Source of the DNA: Diphasiastrum complanatum
Taxonomy: Eukaryota; Streptophyta; Lycopodiopsida; Lycopodiales; Lycopodiaceae
Direction: 5' to 3'
NCBI GenBank assembly: GCA_029204225.1
Contig: CM055100.1
Span: 23,999,106 to 24,063,105, forward strand
DNA: 64,000 nucleotides
The notes beneath the pieces were generated by a model. It made no database searches, was not told where the DNA came from, and saw only the letters and a program-made list of their open reading frames with translations. Shown here piece by piece: positions 19,380-28,630 of this stretch. A program made the position numbers and the translations under genes. How positions within the stretch are numbered: position 1 is the first letter of the stretch; each line of letters starts with the position of its first letter.

Positions 19380-20383
19380 TCACAGTGCCTTTAAACGAAA
19401 TAAATCATTTGGCAAGAATGAAGTAGTACAGAAAGAACAATCACACTCACAATTTATTTTATTAATTTCCAGCTTAAGATTACCTGTCATCTCAATCACT
19501 TGAGATGCGCCTTTCTTTCGCTCCGGGCAGAATTTCATAACATGTCCAGGCTGACTGCAATGGAAACAAACATTGGTCCTTCTAGCCTTTTTCTGGGACA
19601 ACTTCTTCTTTTGTCTAAATTTAGATGCAGCTTGATCCAGTTCGTCGAAATATTTAGTTTTCTTATTCCCACGAACTCTTTTCTTCCCTTTTTTTTTGGT
19701 TGGGTCCGGATGATCCAGATGGATTAGCCTGTAACTGCTTCCCTACATGCCACTACCGTGGAGTCGTACGCTTTCACGACACGAACAACATCATCAAAGG
19801 TTTGAAGCATTACGCTTACACTCATTCTGATAATCTGCGGGCAGACCTAGGATAAACTGCCATAGTGCCAGTTTTGCATCGAATGAGAGGACTTTATTCC
19901 ATAAATCCATAAAATCTTGTAGGTACGAGTCCAAACTCCGAGTACCCATTTTGCAATTCACAAATCTTTGGTAAAAATCTGAGTCGTCCACAAACGACTT
20001 TCTGAACATCTCCTTAAACTCGTCCCATGTGGTAGGTTTAGGTTGCAAGTCACGCCACCACGACGAAGCTTTACCACGGAAGAACAGAATAACACTCTAC
20101 CTTTTTCTCCTCAGGAATTTTGTGTAGATTAAAATAACCGGTCCACTTGGTTAACCAGTCATCCACAATTTTAGGTTTCTTCTCTTTCTTCTCCCCCCTG
20201 AAAGCCCAAATTCGGAGCAGACAAAGCTCTCACTTGATTCAACAGTACTTCCATTTGTTGATCACGTAAAGTGTTCCTATTGTTTATCTCATTAAGCGCT
20301 TGGCTTAATGACTGGCAAATCTACAGATAGGTAGGCATTGGCACTTGACCATTGAGAACTGCATTTGCATTATCGTCTGCCAT
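19380..20383 (-). pseudogene. Gypsy-D gag
   Basis: The start codon is at 20381-20383 (MADDNANAV). The capsid region contains TTWDEFKEMFRKSFVDDSDF and LDSYLQDFMDLWNKVLSFDA (20048-19794). A basic stretch and a CCHC zinc knuckle follow (CFHCSQPGHVMKFC, near 19530-19575). Several frameshifts and a stop near 20095 interrupt it. Confidence 0.8.
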
Positions 20384-20851
20384 ATTGATTTCGTGACATG
20401 CAAAATTTGCTTAAATTAGTCGAGATCCAATTATCAACTAATAAGATGACCAAACACTAAAATTTACGAAAAAACTGGGATTTTCGAAATCCGTTCGAAA
20501 TGGACCAACTGTGAAAATTGATTAAAAAGATCGATTTTGGAATAACACAGGCACTGTGTCAAATCAAAATCATTTTGAAAGATCCTGCATGGAACTAACT
20601 CGACATGCACAGACTTTTTCAAAAAAAGGAAAAAATTTCCGTAAATGGCCTATTTGCTAGGAAATCTGCTTTTTGATCTAGACAAAAATAGCTACATGCA
20701 AGAATTCTATTGATCAGAATCACTGGTTACGCATGCAACATGAATAGTAAGTACAATCTGGAAAACGTACTACACCAGATCCTATAACCAATTTCTTGCA
20801 AAAACCATCAATTCTAGGCGAACAATTCACTAAATTCATCAAAAATCCTAT
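20384..20851 (-). other. Gypsy-D leader, proximal part
   Basis: Non-coding sequence between gag and the gypsy-B insertion. Its other part (26430-26604) lies on the far side of gypsy-B and ends at the PBS. Confidence 0.7.
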
Positions 20852-20856
20852 GATTT

Positions 20857-21321
20857 AGTTATGATCAAAATTTTAGGTGTTGAATCAATGAAGCATAAAA
20901 GACAGCAATAGACTAAAGCCCTACAAGCAATAGACAAGACAATAGGTTCTCCCAGGAAGAGCCCAAGCAATACCAATCAATAATCTAAAAAATGAGTGTA
21001 CAAATGCCCCTATAAATACCCTACCAATGAACCCTAAAATAGGAATTCAAAAGTAAAGGGAGGCAAAATGTGGAGGGAAAATAGTGCGCCCTCCTACGGG
21101 CCCCCACTCCACATATAACCATATAATAAGGGCCCAAGGCCAGTCAATGTCATAAAAAAGGACCCAGTGCGGGTCATAAGCATATAAAAAGGCTTTGGGG
21201 CCTGTACATGACTAATATAAAATGCGTAACCAGAAATATACATAACCAACAGTAAATGTAAAGAGGCCTGCGGAATATATGCAGAGTAGCCCAGTAGGCC
21301 TGTATCCTGTAGTCCGTAACT
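20857..21321 (-). repeat. 3' LTR of gypsy-B
   Basis: 465 bp. A TATTTATAG promoter-like box reads on the minus strand near 21010-21018. The block AATAGTGCGCCCTC (21078-21091) corresponds to the GGGCGCACTATT block of gypsy-A. A purine-rich AGGGAG immediately precedes it on the minus strand, a weak polypurine tract. Confidence 0.9.
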
Positions 21322-21397
21322 CTCCCTGGCTATAAAGAACATTGCCCCCAATGTAGACAAAATAAGATAAGAACCAGTGCCAAAGAAAAATACTGCA

Positions 21398-22095
21398 TCA
21401 AGATATCCCATCTGAGAAAGGAACTTCAAGAGAAGCCGGAGCATCCCGAGAAGCAATGGTAGTTGCAAGTGATTGAGCCTGATCAACCAGGATAGGGGTA
21501 TGATAAAAAACATCAATGGGCTCCCAAGTAGCTTCCTCAATAGGACGACCATCCCACTGGACCAAAAACTGAACCTGCCGATGGCGACGACTATGCAATA
21601 AGCGCACCTATAAAATAGCAGCTGGCAGGAATGGAAAAAGCTCTGGATCTGTAGGAAATGAGGAAGCTCGAGGAGCATCATTCTCAATAGCAGCACGTAA
21701 TAAACTGACATGAAAGATATCACAAACCCGAGTAGCAGCAGGTAACTCAAGACGATATGTAACTGGACTGAGGCGCTCAAGAATCTGAAAAGGCCCATAA
21801 TAGCGCAAGCTTCTCAGTAGAAGCAAGACCCTGTACAAAACGATGGCGAGCAAAGTGTAACCGGAGAAAAACAGTATCTCCCTCTGCAAACTCAACATGG
21901 CGTCGATGACGATCAACAATGGTCCTGTACCGCTGCTGAATATGCTGTAAATGAGTAGCAGCTCTAGTGATAATCTCCCGAGCACTCGAAAGATAAGATG
22001 AAATAGTAACAGGTGCATCATCTGGAGGAGCAAGTATACCGGGTAGAACTGGTGAGTATCCATGAGCAAGCAAGAATAAACCTGGTGAGGGTGAG
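21398..22095 (-). pseudogene. Gypsy-B integrase C-terminus and chromodomain
   Basis: The frame resumes as AHGYSPVLPGILAPPDDAPV (after the integrase core in gypsy-C), then RYRTIVDRHRRHVEFAEGDT (GPY/F-type region). A frameshift precedes [20 protein letters not shown]. The C-terminus, [19 protein letters not shown], is a chromodomain, which targets chromovirus integration to modified chromatin. The catalytic D,D,E core is absent: RNase H-side sequence joins directly here near 22080-22095. Confidence 0.85.
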
Positions 22096-24190
22096 AGGAA
22101 GGACGAGAGGCAGACGACATAATATCACGAAAGTCTGGACATATGGCATAAGCCTGAGGAAGATCATCATACCAAGAGTGGGGAGACGTAACAAGACTGT
22201 AAGTAAGAGTAGGTAAACGAGACAAAGCATCAGCAGCAACGTTACTTTTACCAGGCTTATAATGAATATCAAAATGAAAGGACTGTAAAAACTGAAGCCA
22301 ACGGTACTGACGATCACTAAGATCCTTTTGTGTATACAAATAACGAAGTGACTGGTGATCAGTAAAAACATCAAACGGAACAGATAATGACGCCACTTCT
22401 TTAAAGCAAAAATGATAGCAAGCAACTCTTTTTCGTGAGTGGAATAGCGCTACTCATACGAACGAAGACGACGGGATTCATATGCAATAACACACTGACG
22501 CTGACGTAACAAAGCACCTAATCTTGTGGAACTAGCATCAGTCTCAACAACAAAACGCTGGGAAAAATCTGGAAGACATAAAACAGGGGCAGTTGTAAGC
22601 TTAACCTTCAAAGTATCAAAAGCTGACTGACATGCGAGAGTCCAAGCAAACGAAGTTTCCTTTTTCAACAGAGCATGCAAAGGAGATGCAAGAGTGGCAA
22701 AATGAGCAACTGGTTTACGAAGATAGATAGCAAGACCAAGAAACATACGAACATCATGAACATCAGCAGGCACAGACCATGAAAGAATAGAACGGACCTT
22801 ACGAGGGTCGAGACGAACATTACCATTAGTAACAAAGAAGCCCAAAAACTCGATTTGTACAACAACAAAAGAACATTTAGAACGTTCAGCATACAGATGA
22901 TGAGTAACTAACAAAACAAAAACAGAACGAACGTGCTGAACATGAAGAGAGAGAGTGGTGCTATAAATGAGGATATCGTCAAAATAAACAATGACACACT
23001 TTCCAAGCAGAGGACGAAAGATGTTATTCATGACATTCTGAAAAGTGGGCGGGCCATTGGTAACACCAAAAGGAAGGACATGAAACTCATACAGACCAAA
23101 GTGGATACGGAAAGCCGTCTTGTGCTCATCAGGAGGATGCATACGAATCTGGTGATAACCGGAACAGAGGTCAAGTTTAGTAAAGATCTTGGCTTGGCCT
23201 AACCGGTCAAACATGTCATCCATATGAGGGATAGGGTATTGATTACGGATAGTAAGTTTATTTAAAGCACGATAATCAATACATAGACGTTTAGTACCAT
23301 CCTTCTTATCAACAAGTAAAACATGAGCACCAAAAGGACTGTGGCTAGGAACAATAAGGCCTTGACGTAATAAATCAGACACCTGACGCTGGACTTCCTC
23401 GCGCTCAACAATAGACATACGAAAAGGAGGATGAGAAGGAGGTGATGCAGAGGAAACAAGGTCTATATGGTGGTTGACATCTCGTAAAGGTGGTAACTGA
23501 GTCGGCTCTCTAAAAACATGCTCAAATTCACGCAACAGTTCAAAAAATACCTGTGGCAAAGGCGGTGCATCCGCAATAGGCTGAACTGGCTGAACAGAAA
23601 GAATAGCCGCACAGTGGGCCTTCGGGAGGCTCCGTATGAACTGCTTCCCGCAAATAAGCTGATAGTCCTGTCGAGAATCAATACCGGAAAATATATGCTG
23701 AGTACCATCATGAGAGAATGTCAATGTCTGCTGCTAGAGGTCTACTGTAACCGCACCAAGGGATGCAAACCAATCAGCACCGAGGATAAGATCGTACTGT
23801 GTAAGTGGAATAATATGAAAATCTGCCTGACCAAGGAAGTCTCCAATCCGATATGAAAGCTGTTGATACATCTGCGTGCTATGAAAAGAGTGTGCGCTGG
23901 CAACCTCAACATGCAGGGGATGATGCGTAGTGACTGGCATAGCACGGACGCATGTAGTAATATGATTGCTGAGAAACGAGTGAGTGCTACCCGTGTCAAC
24001 AAGGGCAATAAACTCACGACCAGTGATACGTACGCGAAGACGGATATGGCTTGGACCCGGCTTACCGGCCCAAGTAGCATAAGCAAGCTGAGCATGGCAT
24101 ACAACTAGATCAGGGGGATCAGGAACAGGCTCAGTGGGTGTGGCAAACTGATCTACAGGTGGGTCATCATCAAGAATATGAAGGCATATG
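22096..24190 (-). pseudogene. Gypsy-B protease, reverse transcriptase, RNase H
   Basis: Protease: [13 protein letters not shown] (near 23980-24015) and YDLILGADWFASLGAVTVDL, followed by a stop. RT: one frame open from 23724 to 22450 with GAHVLLVDKKDGTKRLCIDY, KLDLCSGYHQIRMHP and the catalytic VIVYFDDILIYS (near 22960-22990). RNase H: FVVETDASSTRLGALLRQ, a stop at 22450, then ADALSRL after a frameshift. At least two stops and two frameshifts make it inactive. Confidence 0.9.
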
Positions 24191-24194
24191 GCAG

Positions 24195-25202
24195 AATCAA
24201 GACGATATCAAGTGTGTCAGCATCATGGAAATAGACGGCAGTAGCAGTGGCAGGCTGTCGGCAATCACGGGCGATATGATCAGGACTCTTACAGTTGAAA
24301 CATAAGCGCTTTTCACGGATCTCAGACATCTTAGGCTGTGAGTAGCGACGAACAAAAACAGGACGAGGAGAAAAAGGAGGACGTGGTGCAGAAGGAAGAG
24401 TGGTCGAAGGTGAACTGACAGATGTGGGACTAGCAGAGGATGGAGAGGAAAAAATAGGACGTGTGAAAGGACACGAAGGACGAGAAACAGAGGAAGAGAT
24501 GGGAGAGTACTTGTGCTGCAGTGCGGTAGCAAGGGAGATGGCGTGAGAAAGAGTGAGTGGAAAAAAAGAAGAAACATCATACCTGAGTGTGCCTCGTAAA
24601 TAAGCAGCCAAGTCACCAGTGTGAGATAAACTGCGAAAGATGTCGCATTGTCGAATAAGCCACTGAGGATCAATCATCGCTAGGCGGAGTGCTGTCATAA
24701 ACTCTGTCCAACTAGCAAGGCCAGGGTGTGAAGCCGTCTGGCGAAACATGCGCCACCAAGTAGCAGCACGGCCCTCCAAATGTAAAGCAGCCAAATGTAT
24801 CCGCTGAATGTTAGTCTTAGGAAACATAAGGAAGTAGGTCTCAAGCTTAGAATCCCAATTCTCGAGTTCATTCCCATCGGATGACCCAGAATACACTTTA
24901 AGCTAAACCTTATCCTTAAAGTCTTGTGGCAAAGGACCGGAAGATGAAGGAGTCTCGAATGGTGGAAATGTACGCTGTGGGGGAACAGGTGGAGATAGTG
25001 GAGAAACACTGGACTGTAATGATACTGTAGCAATCTGGGCAGAAAGGGCAGTGAACGTCTCTCGTAACTGCTGGCGTAAATCAGTGCGTACATCACTCAT
25101 GGCTTCCCTAAGATGATCTCGGAATTCATGCCGTACTTCGTCAAGGTAAGTGGAAGACGGTATGTGAGGCTCAGAAGATGTAGGGGAAGTATCCATGGTC
25201 AA
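24195..25202 (-). pseudogene. Gypsy-B gag
   Basis: The ATG at 25202 opens an N-terminal, Ser/Pro-rich part. One in-frame stop (24903-24905) separates it from the capsid part: YSGSSDGNELENWDSKLETY, LEGRAATWWRMFRQ and MIDPQWLIRQCDIFRS. A Ser/Pro-rich linker and a CCHC knuckle (CFNCKSPDHIARDC, near 24260-24300) follow. A frameshift near 24190 breaks the passage to protease. Confidence 0.9.
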
Positions 25203-25947
25203 GGAATGCAGGAAGTGAAGAGAGTGTAAGAAAAGCTTAATATCTGAGGGAGCGGACTTTTGTCGTCACCCCAAATACGCTTTAGGTACACAAACGACAC
25301 TAAGAGCAAGAAAGGAAATGACAAATGTCAAGAAAAGGTGTGGAAAACAAGGAAAAAAACCAGCAAAGATACCTCTCGATAGAGCTCCAAGCGTGTGCAA
25401 AGAGCTGGCTGGAAAATGTGACCACAAGGAGAATGAAAGTGGGCGTTGGACAGCCTCCAATCAATGCTGAAAATATGGCTGGAAATCTGTGGAAAACGTG
25501 ATGAAATAGGGCGATGGACAGCCTCCGATCAAAACTGAAATATGGCTGAAACTCTGCTAGAACAATGGCTGAAAAATGTGATGAAGTAGGGCGCTGGACA
25601 GCCTCCAATCAATGCTAAAAAGATGGCTGGGAATCCTCTCCCTGAATCAAATGGAGGATTCAAAAAAAAAGAGGGAAAAGGATTTGGAACTTGGGCGTCG
25701 GAAATAATCTGCCCAAAAAAAAAAAAAAAAAAATTTCCGGCCGCCAAATTTAGCGGAAGTACTTCCGCTAACTATTTGCTAAAGCTCCGCCAAGGAAAAT
25801 GCTCTGATGGGAGTTGGTCCTCCTCCAAACTGTGCTGAATGTTGCTGAAGCAAAGAGACGAAAGCCCTCAGCAAAGAGAGAAAAATCAGCAAGGAAAATG
25901 GGCACCCAATCAGAAAATCAGATCTGAAATTCAGCAATCAGGAAAGT
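25203..25947 (-). promoter_or_regulatory. Gypsy-B leader with repeated GGGCG(C/T)TGGACAGCC motif
   Basis: On the + strand, copies of GGGCGNTGGACAGCCTCC start at 25441, 25509 and 25589 (spacing 68 and 80 bp). They are the reverse complement of the motif repeated in the gypsy-A leader. The block at 25245-25275 also matches the block upstream of gypsy-A gag. Confidence 0.75.
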
Positions 25948-25959
25948 GCTCTGATACCA
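25948..25959 (-). promoter_or_regulatory. Gypsy-B primer-binding site (tRNA-iMet)
   Basis: TGGTATCAGAGC on the minus strand, directly inside the 5' LTR. Confidence 0.92.
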
Positions 25960-26424
25960 AGTTATGATCAAAATCTTAGGTGTTGAATCAATGAAGCATA
26001 AAAGACAGCAATAGACTAAAGCCCTACAAGCAATAGACAAGACAATAGGTTCTCCCAGGAAGAGCCCAAGCAATACCAATCAATAATCTGAAAAATGAGT
26101 GTACAAATGCCCCTATAAATACCCTACCAATGAATCCTAAAATAGGAATTCAAAAGTAAAGGGAGGCAAAATGTGGAGGGAAAATAGTGCGCCGTCTTAC
26201 GGGCCCCCACTCCACATATAACCATATAATAAGGGCCCAAGGCCAGTCAATGTCATAAAAAAGGACCCAGTGCGGGTCATAAGCATATAAAAAGGCTTTG
26301 GGGCCTGTACATGACTAATATAAAATGCGTAACTAGAAATATACATAACTAACAGTAAATGTAAAGAGGCCTGCGGAATATATGTAGAGTTGCCCGGTAG
26401 GCCTGTATCCTGTAGTCCGTAACT
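25960..26424 (-). repeat. 5' LTR of gypsy-B
   Basis: 465 bp, the same length as its partner at 20857-21321. Confidence 0.92.
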
Positions 26425-26604
26425 GATTTCCATCAAAATTCATTGATCAAATCCACAATTATGATCTTTAGGCTGAAAGTACACCAAGGATCTGAGAATC
26501 CACCTACTTGATTCCAACACCTGGAAGAAGAAGCAAAGAGCTACACCAAAAGAACTGCAAAATCCAAGATCCTCAAGCTGCACCTCCTGGTAGATGTGAT
26601 CCAA

Positions 26605-26616
26605 GCTCTGATACCA
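26605..26616 (-). promoter_or_regulatory. Gypsy-D primer-binding site (tRNA-iMet)
   Basis: TGGTATCAGAGC on the minus strand, one base inside the LTR that starts at 26618. Confidence 0.88.
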
Positions 26617-26617
26617 C

Positions 26618-27221
26618 TGTAAGAACCACCAAGTGAGGATCTTCAGGATTCCAATCACATGCAAACCAAAAGGACACCTGTGGAGCATGAACCACCCAAG
26701 AGGTTAGTCAATACCCTAACCAATCCACCCCACTGTAAGAACCACCAAGTGAAGATCTTCAGGATTTCAATCACATGCAAACCAAAAGGACACCTGTGGA
26801 GCATGAACCACCCAACCAATATGGAGAGGTTAGTCAATACCCTAACCAATCTACCCCCAAGCCACAATGAAGAACACAAGAGAGGAGAGGAGAAACTGGC
26901 TCAAGAATCACAATTCACAATAGGAGGATGGGCGAGTTTCCACTAGACTTATTCTCCTCAAGAGAGAGGGAATATTCCCTTTAGGATCCCCATGCAACCT
27001 AAATTGAGCTATCGACTTCCTATTCTTGCATTGAAGCAGTCTTCACCATGCATGTGCTCCTATGTCCAATTATAGGTCTGGGACCTCATATGATTATGAA
27101 TTAATTAATATGACCACGTCCGGAATGACGTAGCTTAACTAATAACCACATACAACTGGAGTGACCGGCTATCCACGTCAGGAATTATTCCGATTCCCTT
27201 GTACAGGACATGGACATAACA
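26618..27221 (-). repeat. 5' LTR of gypsy-D, with internal tandem duplication
   Basis: It runs from TGTAAGAACC to CATAACA (604 bp), with the outer limit confirmed by the GTTGG duplication at 27222-27226. Its first 116 bp (26618-26733) are repeated at 26734-26857, with an 11-bp insertion in the second copy. The unit is the part next to the PBS. Confidence 0.75.
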
Positions 27222-27350
27222 GTTGGTTACTGTCTCAGGTCTTGTAGAAGATAGAGCAGCAGAAATGGAGTCTTTCACAGCAGCGATGAAGGATGGAGCA
27301 GCGCTAGGTGCGCTGGAGCCACTGCACATATCCGCACTGGGAGCAGGCAT
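27222..27350 (-). pseudogene. LINE-B ORF1 N-terminus
   Basis: Exactly 43 codons from ATG (27350) to the gypsy-D target site, rich in Ala, Ser and Pro (MPAPSADMCSGSSAPSAAPS). The frame joins the main part at 18151 without a shift. An in-frame TAG lies upstream of the ATG. Confidence 0.78.
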
Positions 27351-27480
27351 CGGTGGAGTTGCGCCCTGCCAGATGGAACTGCGCCCTGCCAGATGGAGCT
27401 ACGTGCTCAGCAAGGAGCCACCATCGTGATCAGAGAGAGAGAGAGCGAGCGAGCGCACACACACTTTGTTAGTGGGGACA
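27351..27480 (-). promoter_or_regulatory. LINE-B 5' UTR, 20-bp repeat and CT tract
   Basis: GC-rich leader before LINE-B ORF1 with two tandem 20-bp units (GCGCCCTGCCAGATGGAACT, starting near 27361) and a short GA/GC tract (27433-27455). The layout resembles the LINE-A 5' UTR. Confidence 0.5.
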
Positions 27481-28538
27481 AGTCGAGGCAGACAACCTAG
27501 AACCACTATTTGTTTGATATATTTGGGCTATATTTGGGATGGTGATGGCCAAGGAGGGGGGAATGATGTTGGAGTGTATCACATGGTGGGTGATGTCTGG
27601 ATAGAGCACTCCAAAGATTTAGAGGTTATGAGACTTGAAGTATTATGATTTATTCACTTTTTCGTACATTAGACATCTCATTTTGAAAGATCGATTGAAT
27701 TAGAACTGTAATGATGACACAATGAGATGTGATGATGTCCTTGGAAGTGTCTATTCGTTGTTCTACTAATGCATGGTGTTATTTTTGAAATCTTTCGAGT
27801 TGAACGTGTAGTGTGCATGGATGCCAATTTGGTGATGACTTGCAAAATCGTAGATTGAATTTTTGATGTATGCAAGTTTCATACTTGAACTTGTGAGATT
27901 TGACTGTTGAGCTTGACATCTAATGTAGACAAAACCACTTTCTAAATGCTATATTTCAAGTGTTTGGAATTTCTATGAACCATTTATCAAGTATTATATA
28001 TACCTAGAACAAAATCTTATCAATAGTTTTTGAATCTTTCAGGAAAGAATTCCTGATATACTAGAAATTTTGTGAAAGGCACTCAAGATTTTTAATTTTC
28101 CAATATGAATTAGCCCAAAATGTTTCGAATCTTATTTCTTTGGAAGTATGTTATGATGTGAATTGCATTTCTTGTATTGAACGAGAGGCAGATTTTATAT
28201 AAGTATACATAACAATGACAATACTATTTTGTATAACTATTCCAAATTATATTCGACCATTTTTTAATCAAGTCGTTTTTAGCATATCTCAATTTATCTA
28301 AAAATGAAGGAATTATGCTCATGTAGCCTTTTGTGCAAATTGGATTTCAATTATAATATGAGTATTCCTTTGCAGCCAATTGCGCAACCTAATAGCTCTT
28401 TGTTCATCTATTCTTTGTAGAGTAAGTTGAGCAAGGATTCACACACAACTAACGTTGTGAAGTTGGAGAAGTTTTTTTGCCAGTTCTGTAAATGACTGTT
28501 GTTTTAAAATCATCTTGATGAAATATCTTATGCTCTAG
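27481..28538. other. AT-rich intron sequence, no exon recognised
   Basis: I looked for the preceding ORC4 exon, which should end in a residue before DADQLLEKR, and saw none. No transposon signature was recognised. Confidence 0.5.
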
Positions 28539-28630
28539 GATGCAGACCAGCTACTAGAAAAACGAGTAAGGTCTCGGTTTTCACATTGCAAGTTACTTTT
28601 TCTCCCACCTTCAACTGATGACATTTTCAG
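28539..28630 (+). CDS. ORC4: ORC4 exon (arginine-rich RVRSRF region)
   Basis: CTCTAG acceptor, 30 codons plus two bases, GTGGAA donor. It encodes [20 protein letters not shown] and [10 protein letters not shown], matching the ORC4 stretch that in human reads LEKRVKSRFSHRQI. Phase 0 at the start. Confidence 0.93.

Larger units (their letters stand above)
20857..26424 (-). mobile_element. Gypsy-B, chromovirus with complete LTRs
   Basis: A 5568-bp element with two 465-bp LTRs (20857-21321, 25960-26424) that differ at about ten positions by eye (roughly 2%). The LTR ends are AGTTATG...CGTAACT. A perfect 5-bp target-site duplication GATTT flanks it (20852-20856, 26425-26429). Inside, reading right to left, are PBS, leader, gag, protease, RT, RNase H and a chromodomain, but the integrase zinc finger and catalytic core are missing. 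Stops and frameshifts occur throughout. It lies within the leader of gypsy-D. Confidence 0.93.
18157..27221 (-). mobile_element. Gypsy-D, LTR retrotransposon inserted in LINE-B ORF1
   Basis: From right to left: 5' LTR (26618-27221), PBS, leader, gag, protease and part of RT, then a remnant of the 3' LTR (18157-18234). Flanking 5-bp duplications ATTGG (18152-18156) and GTTGG (27222-27226) differ by one base and confirm the outer limits. RNase H, integrase, the rest of RT and most of the 3' LTR are deleted. Gypsy-B (20857-26424) later inserted into its leader. The order LINE-B, then D, then B follows from the nesting. Confidence 0.85.

Noticed and set aside
27481-28538. Upstream ORC4 exon
   Set aside because: No frame matching the LDEFD or VGVSxRL region with proper splice borders was found.
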